The translations under genes were made by a program, and so were the position numbers. Shown here in pieces: positions 1-8,838 of a stretch of DNA of 64,000 bases. The notes below the pieces were generated by a model. That model worked only from the letters and a program-made list of their open reading frames with translations. It was not told the origin of the DNA and did no database searches. Position 1 is the stretch's first letter, and every line of letters starts with the position of its first letter. Origin of the DNA: Myxococcales bacterium (GTDB lineage Bacteria; Myxococcota_A; Polyangia; Palsa-1104; JAEUJZ01); NCBI GenBank assembly GCA_016794505.1, contig JAEUJZ010000137.1, positions 1 through 64,000 on the forward strand, read 5' to 3'.

Positions 1-614
1 TCGCGGTGGACGACGCCTTGGTGGTGGGCGGCGGCTAGGCCGCGGCCGGCCAGCAGGAACAGAGAGAGCACATCCCGCCACGAGCGCGGCTGGGATGTAC
101 GCAGCTTCTGCCCCAGTGTCTCGCCGATCACAAGCTCCATCGCGACGTAGGCACGCCCGGAAAACAGCCCGACATCGTGGATGGTGATGACGTTGGGATG
201 AGCGAGGCGAGCCATGATGCGCGCTTCTCGGTCGACTCGCTCGCCCGCAAGGGAGCTGAGCTTGGGATGCAGGATCTTGAGTGCGACCTCGCGTTCCAGC
301 CGCGGATCGTGGGCTGCATAGACGATTCCCATGCCGCCGGAGCCAACGATGCGCCGCACGACGTAGCGCCCGACCATCGCCCCCTGGGACAGCGTCTGGC
401 TCGACGTCGGCACGCTCGCTACGCTGGCCGATGCATCCAAGCTTGAGCGCAGATGCGCCGCGGGGCTGGCCTCCGTTCGCCCGCGCGCTGCCTCGGCCAC
501 GGTGGCGCGACAGTCCGGGCAGACGTCGATGTGCGTCTCGATCGCTTCGCTTTCCGCTGGCGAAAGCATCCCTTCGACAAACTGCGCGATGCTCTGCTCG
601 CTGGGGCAGACCAC
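1..614 (-). CDS. Ser/Thr protein kinase with N-terminal zinc-finger-like segment (partial, cut by window edge)
   Basis: Only the first ~204 residues are inside the window; the C-terminal part continues past base 1. Reading from a GTG at 614 (an in-frame TGA lies just upstream), residues 1-45 form a CPSEQ...CPDC segment like the putative zinc-finger domain in front of many myxobacterial kinases. A linker follows, then a kinase N-lobe: glycine loop GSGGMG, VALK lysine, and the start of the catalytic loop (VVHR) at the edge. Expected to phosphorylate Ser/Thr in the cytoplasm; the substrate cannot be told. A TATAGT -10-like box lies 8 nt before the GTG. The family call is secure; the start codon is moderately sure. 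Confidence 0.85.
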   Translation of the reverse strand, partial: MVCPSEQSIAQFVEGMLSPAESEAIETHIDVCPDCRATVAEAARGRTEASPAAHLRSSLDASASVASVPTSSQTLSQGAMVGRYVVRRIVGSGGMGIVYAAHDPRLEREVALKILHPKLSSLAGERVDREARIMARLAHPNVITIHDVGLFSGRAYVAMELVIGETLGQKLRTSQPRSWRDVLSLFLLAGRGLAAAHHQGVVHR

Positions 615-877
615 GATGGCTCACTATATCGTGGGTCCGCTGCCCATCCGCGTCGGTATGCGCAGCCTGCCGCAACGTTTTCATCCATCGCTTCAGGGCC
701 TTAGCCAGGAAGATGAAAATTTTTCGCGATGTCCGGCGCACCGAAAGGCCCCCTGCCTCCCGAGCACCACCAATGTCTCGCTGGTGTCACATCACCATGG
801 TCCGCGATGGGACGAGCGTACGCGCGTCGCTGCGATCGAACATCGCGCACCGCACTGCACCGGGGCACGCGGGCTGA
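615..877. other. Intergenic region upstream of the kinase gene
   Basis: About 260 bp between the kinase start and the end of the next minus-strand gene. It must hold the kinase promoter; TATAGT near 621-626 (minus strand) is the only box I can point to. No credible coding frame or structured RNA was seen. Confidence 0.4.
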
Positions 878-1792
878 TTACTTGCTTGGAGCGGCTTGAT
901 CTGTCGGGCTGAGCGGGATCGGCGGACTCAGCTGGCTGGCTGGGGTCCCCGTCCCAGGTTTGTCCGCGACGGAAGCTGGGGTCATCTGGGCTGGGTGGGT
1001 GATACCAAGGCGCTGGCGCAGGGCTTCGTTGAAGGCCATCGTCAAGCGGCGTGCCTCAGGCGTCTCGATGGGGTCGGCGGTCTTGACCAGCCCGGCGATG
1101 AAGAGCACCGTGCCGGTAATCAGCAGGGCGCTGCCAATGCCCAGCACCGTCGCCTGCGCCGCAATGGCCCGGTTTCCGCAGCCTCCCGGTGCGTACACCG
1201 GGCACTTGCCTTCCTTGCGTGCGATATCCGTGTTGAAGAGGACCGTTGGCAGCAGCACTCCGCTGATCGCAGCCATCAGCAAGCCAACGCCTGCCCCGGT
1301 GGCGCCCCCCGCAATCAGGCCGATCTTCTGTCGCGAACGCGAGACGTACTGGCTGCGCAGCGTCTCGCCCCCGATCCGGTCATAGAATTCAGCGCGGGGA
1401 AGCGGCTTTTGGAAGATGCCTTGGCGCGGCAGGATCGAGCTGCGCAGCACCTCGCCATTCCAGGTGCTCAAGACGCGAAGCTCATCGAGGGCAATGAACT
1501 CTTGCGCGTAGGCCTTGTGGACGGGCGACAGTGTCTCGAACGGCACCGCAGGCAAGAACGACGACGGCGCCAGCGGATCCGACACCACCTGCGTTGGCTG
1601 CGGCTGCATGAGGATCGGCGACGGCAGAGTCGGCGGCGGAACGTACTGCGGCGGATACGGAATCGACGTCCCAGGCTGCAGTCCAGGCTGCTGGATCCAC
1701 TGCGCGTGCGTCACAGACGGCGCCGCGACGGCCACAGCTAGCAGGCCGCCTCGCAGCAGACCGGTCCATCGAACGAACAAGATGAACGACAT
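878..1792 (-). CDS. Hypothetical secreted or membrane protein with Pro-rich N-terminus
   Basis: 304 aa, family not recognised. The N-terminus is a signal peptide with likely cleavage after THA (about residue 30). A Pro/Gln-rich segment follows (about 33-75), then a short globular part, then two Gly/Ala/Leu hydrophobic segments (about 157-185 and 213-238) separated by a loop with two cysteines, and a hydrophilic tail rich in Pro/Ser/Thr. This suits a protein anchored in the inner membrane with a periplasmic N-domain. A GGGGG-type ribosome site precedes the ATG. It stands between a kinase gene and a decayed dioxygenase gene, neither of which hints at its job. Confidence 0.6.
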   Translation of the reverse strand: MSFILFVRWTGLLRGGLLAVAVAAPSVTHAQWIQQPGLQPGTSIPYPPQYVPPPTLPSPILMQPQPTQVVSDPLAPSSFLPAVPFETLSPVHKAYAQEFIALDELRVLSTWNGEVLRSSILPRQGIFQKPLPRAEFYDRIGGETLRSQYVSRSRQKIGLIAGGATGAGVGLLMAAISGVLLPTVLFNTDIARKEGKCPVYAPGGCGNRAIAAQATVLGIGSALLITGTVLFIAGLVKTADPIETPEARRLTMAFNEALRQRLGITHPAQMTPASVADKPGTGTPASQLSPPIPLSPTDQAAPSK

Positions 1793-1848
1793 GCGAAACC
1801 ACCCCCGAAAAACAGACCTACAGAAGTACCTATTCTAAGGCCGGTACC

Positions 1849-2746
1849 TCAATTTCTTCCCAGGAACTCCTTGCCTCCGCCGACGTGGTGGCGATTGGGA
1901 TCGCAGCAGTGGGCAATCAGCGACGGGCGCACCAGGTTGGGGTTTTTGCGATGCCAGGCGCGATGCCGAAGGCCGCCGTGCCAGACCAGCACATCGCCGC
2001 GCTCCGCCAGAAACGCTCTGTGCTGCACGCCGCGTCGCCGCATGTACTCCACGCAGGCCGGGTCTACGAAGTACTCGGCGAGGTGCGCTCAGAACTCGTA
2101 CGTGCCGCCTCATACGCCTCTTTCGTCAGGTACTTGATGACCTTGGGACGGCGCATGATCGGCCAGCGGTGCGATCCCGGCACGTACTCGAACGGGCCCG
2201 AGTCGGGATGAATGGTGTCGAAGGCGAACCACAGTGCGATGCCCGAGGCCGCCACCAGCGGATCGGCCATGTAGTCGTCTTGATGCCAGCCACGCTCGCA
2301 GCTTGTAAGCCCGACAGGTTGAAGTGCAGGGCCACGCGGTACCCGAGCATGTTTTCGCTGCGCTGCATCAGCGGCCGGTACAGGCTGAGATCGCGGATCT
2401 CTTTGAAGCTGTCGTAGGGCACCGCGTGCGGAAAGCCAAGGACGCCCAGGTTGGCGCGCCGCCGCAGATCCAGGTAGCGCTCGATCAGCTCATCGGGGAT
2501 AAATCGTTTAAAGATCATGTACCCGTTTTCACGCCAGTAACGCTGATCGGCGGTTAGCCTAGACTCGTCGATTTCTTGCCGTTCGAGAGAAGACAGCCGC
2601 TCCTCTCCGATCTCATCCCCGATATGCGTTCTGAGCTCCTCAAAGGTTGGAAATTCAGTAAATGGATAGACCTATTAATGCTGCTTGGCATAGGCATACA
2701 CAGCACCTGCGTGTTCGTACCCTTCGTGGCCCTTCCTGGCAATCAT
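1849..2746 (-). pseudogene. Decayed phytanoyl-CoA dioxygenase (PhyH) family gene
   Basis: A PhyH-like protein is spread over three minus-strand frames. The first (from 2518 or earlier) holds RYWRENGYMIFKRFIP, the usual N-terminal signature of the family. The reading then shifts near 2295 to a frame with WHQDD, which supplies the His-x-Asp iron ligands, and DSGPFEYVPGSHRWP. It shifts again near 2095 to a frame with DVLVWHGGLRHR. Each shift fits one missing base. Upstream, an ATG at 2746 behind a good AGGAG site opens the same frame as the first part but meets TAA-TAG at 2672-2677. Two shifts plus two stops argue for a dead gene; base-calling errors could explain the shifts but less easily the tandem stops. 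Intact relatives are Fe(II)/2-oxoglutarate oxygenases. Confidence 0.75.
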
Positions 2747-3072
2747 AGTCTTTCTCCTAGGCTTACGTTTTTCCATCCTCGTCGCTATAAAGCGCGACGC
2801 GATGGCGACGTGGCCCAAGCCATGGAGAATGTTCAGGGTTGTTCCGTTAGATATGTGCCTGCGCTGGCTGCCCTATGATCTTCGGCAAGATTTGCGCACA
2901 GCGCACCATTTCGCGCTCGCGATAAATGCGCCACTCCTGCTCTATTTCATATTCCGTATTCAACAATAGATACCTTTATCAAAATACAAATTGTCGGCGA
3001 TTTCTATCCTCACATCGTAACAGCAGAAGTTAGGATGCAGCTGCCGGCTGTTTGGCGAATTGCGGTGGGATC
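2747..3072. other. AT-rich intergenic stretch
   Basis: About 325 bp, clearly richer in A+T than its neighbours, between the decayed PhyH gene and the SUMF1 lipoprotein. Short overlapping frames exist on both strands but none has a ribosome site or a recognisable protein. A weak 6-bp stem (CGTCGC/GCGACG) lies near 2780-2800. Together with the pseudogene this may be leftover acquired DNA. Confidence 0.4.
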
Positions 3073-4149
3073 TCAGTGGACGCTCTTGGCGCAGCGGAAG
3101 CCCAAGCGGTGCGGGCCGCGGTTCGAGGGAGGAACGCCACGCCGCTCGGCCCCGCGCATGCGGTCGGCGGTGAAGTACCAGGACCCGCCTTTTAGGATCT
3201 TTTCGTGATAGCCCGGACAGCGCCCCGGACCACCGCCGCAGGGGCCTTTGGGATCGGGGCCGCCACATTCCTCGCCGCAGGGCTTGCTGCAGCCGGCGTA
3301 GCAGTCGCTTTTCCAGTCGTTGACCCATTCCCAGCTATTGCCGGCCATGTCGTACAGGCCATAGCGATTCGGCGGACGGCTGCCCACCGACGACGTGATA
3401 CCCGTGCCGCAGCCCTTGGCGCCCAGCGGGTGCTCGTAGTTGGCTTTGTCGCACGTCGCTGGCTCGTTGCCCCAGGGATAGACGTCGCCGTTGGGTCCGC
3501 GGGCTGCCTTTTCCCACTCGGCTTCCGTCGGCAGACGCTTGCCGGCGAACTTGCAGAAGTCATAGGCCTCATACCAGCTCACCGCGACGACGGGCTGCTT
3601 GGCATGCGCAAACAGCGGGTAGTACTTGATCGGCGGGTCGCACTTGCCGGCCTCGACGCAGCGGAAGTACTGCTCGTTGGTGACCTCGTAGGTGTCCATG
3701 AAAAACGGCGACACCACGGCGCGGTTGCGCGGCTTTTCGTCGGGCTTGCCGTCGTCGGCGCCGCGCCAGAAGGGACCGCCGGGAATGCACACCATGCCGC
3801 TTGGCACCTCGCCGTCGCAGGCGATCTCGGTGGTGCTGGCCCCAGAGGCCAGCTTGCTGCTGGGCTGGACGACGGCTTCCGGGCTGGCCGGCTTATCGGG
3901 GCCGCTGGCCGCGCCACTGCCCAGCTTGCCTTCGCCGACCTCGGCCACCGAGGGCGCAGCCGGCTTGTTCGGTGTAGACGGCGCCTCGGCAGGCTGGCCA
4001 ATCAGCGGCGCTGGGGGCGGTTCTTCCGTCGGTGCGTCGGGCGGAACATACAGGACAGGCAGGCCGGTCGCAGTCGCCCGAGGGTGTTCACAGCTTAGGC
4101 TGCAGAGCCCCAACAGACCCGTAAGCAACGTCAAGAGACGCGTGGTCAT
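3073..4149 (-). CDS. SUMF1/formylglycine-generating-enzyme-fold lipoprotein
   Basis: 358 aa. A lipoprotein signal (LSLSC, Cys about residue 20) is followed by about 85 residues of Pro/Ala/Ser linker and then a sulfatase-modifying-factor domain: IPGGPFWRG, DTYEVTNEQYF, VSWYEAYDFC, RLPTEAEWEKAARG, YPWGN, NSWEWVND, LKGGSW and GFRCA at the end. The fold is secure. True formylglycine-generating activity is doubtful because many secreted lipoproteins of this fold are non-catalytic, and no sulfatase is nearby. The many cysteines near 285-315 may form disulfides in the periplasm. A -35/-10 pair ends 8 nt before the ATG, with no Shine-Dalgarno sequence. Confidence 0.85.
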   Translation of the reverse strand: MTTRLLTLLTGLLGLCSLSCEHPRATATGLPVLYVPPDAPTEEPPPAPLIGQPAEAPSTPNKPAAPSVAEVGEGKLGSGAASGPDKPASPEAVVQPSSKLASGASTTEIACDGEVPSGMVCIPGGPFWRGADDGKPDEKPRNRAVVSPFFMDTYEVTNEQYFRCVEAGKCDPPIKYYPLFAHAKQPVVAVSWYEAYDFCKFAGKRLPTEAEWEKAARGPNGDVYPWGNEPATCDKANYEHPLGAKGCGTGITSSVGSRPPNRYGLYDMAGNSWEWVNDWKSDCYAGCSKPCGEECGGPDPKGPCGGGPGRCPGYHEKILKGGSWYFTADRMRGAERRGVPPSNRGPHRLGFRCAKSVH

Positions 4150-4157
4150 TGGGCACC

Positions 4158-4187
4158 ATCAAAACCCAAGGCGGCCACCGACGTCAA
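4158..4187 (-). promoter_or_regulatory. Predicted promoter of the SUMF1 lipoprotein gene (near-leaderless)
   Basis: On the minus strand, TTGACG (4182-4187), 18-nt spacer, TTTGAT (4158-4163), then 8 nt to the ATG at 4149. The start of transcription would fall at or next to the start codon. Confidence 0.45.
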
Positions 4188-4286
4188 TCCGTGTGCAAAG
4201 CAAGACGAGCTAGCGTCGGGCGCTGAGCGCGAAAGTCGGCCCGCGCACGGCCCTGGCGAAAGGCACGGCGCAGGGACGCGGGTGGG

Positions 4287-5339
4287 TTACAGCGAAAGCG
4301 GCAGGCTGACGCGCTTGCCATCGCGGGCGGACAGATAGATGGCGATGAGCAGCTCCAGCGAGCGCAGCCCCTCGCGCCCGTCGGTCAGCGGGTTCGCTTC
4401 GCCGCGCAGGGTCTGGATGACGTTGCCATAGTACAGACCGTGGCCCAGGCCATAGACCGAGCTTGTCTGATAGCTCGCCGCCTGCACCTGCGCATCTTCG
4501 GGGACGGGCTCGGCGAACTCCCAGTGATCGACGCGGTTCAGCGCCACGCCGCCCAAGCGCACCGTCCCGCGCTCACCCAAGACGGTCAGCGAGCCTTCGA
4601 GGTTCTTGGGGTACGTCAGCATGGTCACGTTCATCGAGCCCAGCGCACCGTTGCGCCAGCGAATCGACACGACGCCGCTGTCTTCGACTTCGATGTTGCG
4701 GGCCAGTGTGGCGGTCATGGCGTGGACGCTCTCGACGGGACCGAGCAGCCAGTCGAGCAAATCAACATAGTGACTGGCCTGGTTCATGAACGCGCCACCG
4801 TCGAATTCCCAGGTCCCGCGCCAGGCCGCGCTGTCGTAGTAGTCCTGGGGCCGTGTCCACAGGACGTTGCAGACGGCCATGTACGTGCGACCAAAGCGCC
4901 TGCTGGCCAGCGCCTGTCTTAGGCGCTGCACCGTCGGGTTCAAGCGGTTCTGCTTGACGACGAACAGATACCGACACGCCCGATCGCAGGCCTCGACCAT
5001 GCGCAGGCCATCTTGCCAGCGGGTGGCCATGGGCTTTTCGGTGACCACGTGACGCCCGGCCTCGGCGACGCGAATCGCCTGCGACGCGTGCAGACCGCTT
5101 GGCGTCGCCAGCACGACCACGTCGCAGTCCATGCTGGAAAGCAGCTGATCCAGCGACGAATAGCCCGGTGCTCCCGTGCGGGCTTGGGCAGCGGCTAGGG
5201 CCTTGGGATCGGTATCGCAGACCGCCACGATCTGGGCGTGCTCGGCGTGGCGGGCCAGGGCTTCAAAGTGGCTCGGTGCAATACGACCGCAGCCCACCAG
5301 CGCAAAGCGAATGCTGCGCAAGATCGGAGGAGGCTTCAT
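4287..5339 (-). CDS. Gfo/Idh/MocA family NAD(P)-dependent oxidoreductase
   Basis: 350 aa from ATG 5339 (MKPPPILRS); longer upstream readings would run into the divergent gene and lack family sequence. The N-terminal Rossmann part shows ALVGCGRIAPSH and AVCDTD; the middle holds VTEKPMATR, the EKP signature that contributes the catalytic Lys in this family; the C-terminal part has the usual alpha/beta substrate domain (GAFMNQASHYVDLLDWLLG). Such enzymes oxidise or reduce sugars, inositols or related polyols in the cytoplasm. No sugar-pathway gene is adjacent, so the substrate is open. It is divergent from the membrane-protein gene at 5462. Confidence 0.88.
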   Translation of the reverse strand: MKPPPILRSIRFALVGCGRIAPSHFEALARHAEHAQIVAVCDTDPKALAAAQARTGAPGYSSLDQLLSSMDCDVVVLATPSGLHASQAIRVAEAGRHVVTEKPMATRWQDGLRMVEACDRACRYLFVVKQNRLNPTVQRLRQALASRRFGRTYMAVCNVLWTRPQDYYDSAAWRGTWEFDGGAFMNQASHYVDLLDWLLGPVESVHAMTATLARNIEVEDSGVVSIRWRNGALGSMNVTMLTYPKNLEGSLTVLGERGTVRLGGVALNRVDHWEFAEPVPEDAQVQAASYQTSSVYGLGHGLYYGNVIQTLRGEANPLTDGREGLRSLELLIAIYLSARDGKRVSLPLSL

Positions 5340-5461
5340 GGGGCAAGCGTTTCGCACACCCAGACCAGATCTGGCAACAGCCCTCTTGGAGCCTGGGCCC
5401 AAGCGCAGGACGCGGACAGACATGCGGCCCGCAATCGCGATACGATGCAAGGGTGGACCCG

Positions 5462-6646
5462 ATGGATAAATCGCCCGCGTCGGCGGGGGACCGAGCCGTA
5501 GGGCGGGCCGATGCCGAGCACACGACCGAAGCGCTGCCCGTCGCTTCAACCGCGCACGCGACACCCGAGGTGACGGCGCGCATCGACGCCTACTGTCAGC
5601 ATCATCAGAACGTCGAAAACTATGTGCTTCTGTACCACGTCGTGTTCGGTCTATTGCGCCGCGTGCGAATCGATCCGCAGCGCGGGGCCGGGCCGGTGCT
5701 TTCGGTGCTGCTGGTAGCGCTGCTCTTCGCCAGCGTCCCGTCGCTGGTTAGCACGTGGCTTGGCGAATGGAACGAGAACCCCATCAAAGAGTGGCTGGCT
5801 GTGCTGCTGGGATTTTCCGTCCTGACGATTTGGGCCCAGCGCCCGCTGACCCGAGCCATCGACGCGTTTCTATCGCTGCACCGCAACATCGTCGATGACG
5901 AGGGCATCCAGCGGCTGATGGAATTCGAGCTGCGCTGGTTCCGCCTGCGCCGCTCTGTGCCGACGGCGGCGGGCTTCAGCTTCGCCATCCACGTGTACCT
6001 GTACTACATCGAGATCTATCACCAAGAGCGCCCCATGACCTGGGGCACGGCGATGATGACGATGCTGCTTCTGTATCAGGTCGGCGAGATCGTCTATGCC
6101 GTGGTGCTGCTGGCCATGGAGTCGCGCCTTTTGCCGCGCTGTCAGTACGCGCTGTACCGCCCAAGCCCCATCGACACCGTGGCGCTGCGACGATCGCTGC
6201 GTGGCACCAGCCAGCTTGTGGGCCTGGTCAGCTTGGTCAGCACCGGCATCATCGTCGGCTTCGTGCTTCTGGTCGAAGACCGGCCGATCTTTTTGAACCG
6301 CGTCGGGCTTCTTTTGCTGGCTTCGGCCTATGTGTCGGCGTTCGCGGCGCTGCTGCTGCCGCGCTTGGCCATCAAGTCCATCGTCCACATCGCCAAAGAA
6401 AATCAGCTGCGCCCGCTGCAGGGACGCTTGAGTGAGCTGCTTGAGAATCCGGTCTCGTTGACCGAGGACCAGTACAAAGAGTTCAAGCGCATCAAAGAGC
6501 TTCACGATCTTTTGCGCGACGCGAGCGAAGAGGTGCTGCCCATGCGGGCCTTGGGACGACTGTTCGGCGCCCTGCTCTTTCCGACCATGACCTTTGTCGT
6601 CAGCCGCTTCGGCGAACAGGTCTTGCTGCCGCTTCTTCGTCGCTGA
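5462..6646 (+). CDS. Multi-pass membrane protein of unknown function
   Basis: 394 aa from ATG 5462, which has an AAGGGTGG ribosome site. I do not recognise the family. A hydrophilic N-terminus of about 75 residues is followed by about seven hydrophobic segments (PVLSVLLVALLFASVPS, WLAVLLGFSVLTIWA, AAGFSFAIHVYLYYI, TMLLLYQVGEIVYAVVLLA, LVGLVSLVSTGIIVGFVLL, VGLLLLASAYVSAFAALLL) and a charged, helical C-terminal stretch (about 320-370) before a last hydrophobic end. A TACGAT -10 box lies at 5441-5446 with CAGACA 18 nt upstream, so the 5' leader would be only about 9 nt; a GTG at 5453 is an alternative leaderless start. Confidence 0.7.
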   Translation: MDKSPASAGDRAVGRADAEHTTEALPVASTAHATPEVTARIDAYCQHHQNVENYVLLYHVVFGLLRRVRIDPQRGAGPVLSVLLVALLFASVPSLVSTWLGEWNENPIKEWLAVLLGFSVLTIWAQRPLTRAIDAFLSLHRNIVDDEGIQRLMEFELRWFRLRRSVPTAAGFSFAIHVYLYYIEIYHQERPMTWGTAMMTMLLLYQVGEIVYAVVLLAMESRLLPRCQYALYRPSPIDTVALRRSLRGTSQLVGLVSLVSTGIIVGFVLLVEDRPIFLNRVGLLLLASAYVSAFAALLLPRLAIKSIVHIAKENQLRPLQGRLSELLENPVSLTEDQYKEFKRIKELHDLLRDASEEVLPMRALGRLFGALLFPTMTFVVSRFGEQVLLPLLRR

Positions 6647-6709
6647 GTTCAAATTATGCGAACAGTACCGTAGCTATTAAACGTTCCTATTCCTATAAAT
6701 CAGAACGTA

Positions 6710-7102
6710 ATGAACGGAAAATACATCCTTATTGTCGAGGACGAAGAGCTGGTTGCCGCATCGTACGAGATGGCGCTGTCCCTGCTCGGCTTGGCTTGCT
6801 GTGTGGTCGCAAGCGGCGAGCAAGCCCTGGATCGCGTCAAAGAGCGTGCGCCGCACGCCGTCGTGCTCGATGTCCAGCTGGGCGAAGGCATCGACGGAAT
6901 CGAGACAGCTCGTCGCATGCGTGAGCTGGGCGCCTGGCCGATTGTGCTGACCACGGGCGGCGACCTGGACGAGGTGCTGGAACAGACGCAGTCGCTCGGA
7001 CGCATCGCATACCTGATCAAGCCGACGGCGATGCGCGATCTGGTGCAGCTTATTGCGCAGGCCGATTCGAGCCCAGGCGACGACGCGGCGACTCGGGCGT
7101 AA
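6710..7102 (+). CDS. Single-domain response regulator (CheY-like receiver)
   Basis: 130 aa, essentially only a receiver domain. The acidic pair EDEE near residue 10, the phospho-acceptor Asp in VLDVQ (about 53), the Thr in VLTTGG and the Lys in YLIKP (about 104) are all present, so it should accept a phosphoryl group. With no output domain, it must act by protein contact or as a phosphorelay step. No histidine kinase is adjacent. The 64-bp leader is AT-rich and contains ACGTTC...GAACGT (6687-6712 region). The last ~50 bp overlap the convergent small gene at 7050-7409. Confidence 0.88.
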   Translation: MNGKYILIVEDEELVAASYEMALSLLGLACCVVASGEQALDRVKERAPHAVVLDVQLGEGIDGIETARRMRELGAWPIVLTTGGDLDEVLEQTQSLGRIAYLIKPTAMRDLVQLIAQADSSPGDDAATRA

Positions 7103-7409
7103 GCGGCGCTGAAGCCAACTGAGCACAGGTCGTGGCCCAGGCCTGCTGCGACAGCGCAAAGCAGTGGGACGCAAGCTGCTCACTGCGCGAAAGCAGGTAC
7201 GCCGCGTGCGCGGCATAGCGCGGCTGCAGCGTAACAAAGGCCCGCACCGCCTGATCCGGTGGCACTTGGATCGGCGCATGCGCGGCGGGGTCTTCTCCTC
7301 GTCGCAGACCGAGCAGCGCGGCGACTTCGGCGGTTTGGATGTGCAGCCAGGTGTGAAAGTCGTGCAGCGCCTGCTGCCGTTCTTTGTCGATAGAGGAAGC
7401 GGTTGGCAC
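7050..7409 (-). CDS. Hypothetical protein downstream of the MFS gene
   Basis: 119 aa with no recognised family. It starts 25 nt after the MFS stop on the same strand, so it is probably its operon partner. Codon use and composition look like real coding sequence: a helical, Ala/Gln-rich protein with HDFHTWLHIQTAEVAALLG near the N-terminus and a Gln/Ala/His-rich helix in the middle, with no signal peptide or membrane span. It overlaps the 3' end of the convergent receiver-domain gene tail to tail. Probably genuine, function unknown. Confidence 0.5.
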   Translation of the reverse strand: MPTASSIDKERQQALHDFHTWLHIQTAEVAALLGLRRGEDPAAHAPIQVPPDQAVRAFVTLQPRYAAHAAYLLSRSEQLASHCFALSQQAWATTCAQLASAPLTPESPRRRLGSNRPAQ

Positions 7410-7433
7410 GGAACACCCAAGGCGCAGACACGC

Positions 7434-8759
7434 TCAGTGCAGGCGGGCCGTATCTTCGAGCTCGCGACCGGCGGTCTCGGGAAAGCGCCACAGGATCAGG
7501 CCCAGGACCAGCAGGGGAAAGATCGCCGTCGCAGAGAGCGGCGTGCTCCACCCCAAGTGACCGGCCAGGACGCCCAAGACCCATGGCGAGATGACCTGCG
7601 TCATGCGCCCAATCAGCATATTGGACCAGGCAAACCCGTCGCTGCGCAGGTCGGTTGGGAACAGCTCGGTGGTATACGCGTTGAGCACCGGCAGCACCGC
7701 GCTCACGCCAAAGATGGCGAAGGTCAGGCCCACGGTGACGCCCAGGCGACTGTGCAGCTGATAGGTCATCACTGCGGCCACAGCCGTCGTCCCGAAGATA
7801 ACGGCAGCGCCCATGCGTCGCCCGATGCGATCGAGCAAGCGACCGGAATAAAAGATCAGCGGCATCGAGAGGATGGCAGCGACGGTCACAGTGGCCCCGA
7901 CCTGCGCGTCGCTCATGCCGCGCTCGGCCACGGCGTATTCCTTGAAAAAGGCGTGGACGTTGAACGTGCAGATGTACGTCACGCCCCAGGCCACGGCCAG
8001 ATACGCGACGGTGCGAATGTGGATCGGGTCGCCGCGGAAAATGCGCAACAGGCTGGCCTGCCCGAACGTGCTGTCGCGGCTGGCCTTGACCTGTTCGAAG
8101 CGCGCGGTCTCGCGCAGGCTGCGACGGGCCAGAGCCATGACGCAGAGCGGCACGGCTCCGACGATGAACACGGTGCGCCAGCCGAGTGAGGTCTTCAGCA
8201 GAAGCGGCACGACCCCGGCACACGTGATCGAGCCGAGGCTGGAGCTGGCTTGAATCAGGCCGATGACGAAGCCGCGCCGCGCCGCTGGAAACTCTTCTGC
8301 GGCATAGATCATGGCGACGGCCCACTCGGCGATCAGAAAGAAGCGCGCCAAGAGCTGACACAGGCCAAAGCCTAGAGCATTGGGCATCAGGCTGGTGGCC
8401 AAGGAGGCCAGCGTGTACCCGACGATGGTCAGGTTCAGCACCGGCTTTCGGCCCCAGACGTCGGCCTTGCGCACCAGCAAGAACGCCAAGACCATTCCGA
8501 TGTTGGTAAAGCCAACCAGCGCGCCGCCTTCGCCCGGTGACAGGCCCATGTCCCGTCGCAGGTTCGGCAGGATCTGCGTCAGCGCCAAGAAGTCATAGCC
8601 TTCAAAGAACGTCGCAACGCTCAAGAAAAAGAACAGGCGCTTCTGATACGGCGTCCATGCTTGGCTGCGCTCCGTCGCTTCCGCTGCAGCCGATGTCGCA
8701 GCCGCTTTCGCGGGCGAGCCAAGCGCAGAGCCATTCGCAGACGGGCGCGAATCAGACAC
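7434..8759 (-). CDS. MFS transporter
   Basis: 441 aa from a GTG start, with GAGGG as a possible ribosome site. After about 40 residues of Ala/Ser-rich cytoplasmic lead, twelve hydrophobic segments follow. Motifs are those of the sugar-porter/aromatic-acid branch: FFEGYDFLALTQILPNL in TM1, DVWGRKPVL in the first cytoplasmic loop, RRGFVIGLIQASSSLG in TM5, DRIGRRMG in the loop after TM8, and LFPTDLRSDG. A proton-linked carrier of a sugar or organic acid is likely; the substrate is not predictable. The central loop is short, as usual. It diverges from the S1P-lyase-like gene with only 79 bp between, so the two may share control. Confidence 0.85.
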   Translation of the reverse strand: MSDSRPSANGSALGSPAKAAATSAAAEATERSQAWTPYQKRLFFFLSVATFFEGYDFLALTQILPNLRRDMGLSPGEGGALVGFTNIGMVLAFLLVRKADVWGRKPVLNLTIVGYTLASLATSLMPNALGFGLCQLLARFFLIAEWAVAMIYAAEEFPAARRGFVIGLIQASSSLGSITCAGVVPLLLKTSLGWRTVFIVGAVPLCVMALARRSLRETARFEQVKASRDSTFGQASLLRIFRGDPIHIRTVAYLAVAWGVTYICTFNVHAFFKEYAVAERGMSDAQVGATVTVAAILSMPLIFYSGRLLDRIGRRMGAAVIFGTTAVAAVMTYQLHSRLGVTVGLTFAIFGVSAVLPVLNAYTTELFPTDLRSDGFAWSNMLIGRMTQVISPWVLGVLAGHLGWSTPLSATAIFPLLVLGLILWRFPETAGRELEDTARLH

Positions 8760-8802
8760 GGTGCCCTCATCCTATCGCAAGCGCGGGCCGCGCAGCCGAC
8801 GA

Positions 8803-8832
8803 TTGTGTCAAGCCAGCCGGCTGCATTAGCCT
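8803..8832 (+). promoter_or_regulatory. Predicted promoter of the S1P-lyase-like gene (leaderless)
   Basis: TTGTGT (8803-8808), 18-nt spacer, TAGCCT (8827-8832), then exactly 6 nt to the ATG at 8839. No Shine-Dalgarno sequence precedes the ATG. Confidence 0.45.
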
Positions 8833-8838
8833 GACCGG

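Noticed and set aside
2576..2878. 100-aa plus-strand frame in the AT-rich region
   Set aside because: It is mostly antisense of the decayed PhyH gene, has no ribosome site and no recognisable protein.
3205..4098. 297-aa plus-strand frame
   Set aside because: Antisense of the SUMF1 lipoprotein gene, which has unmistakable family motifs.
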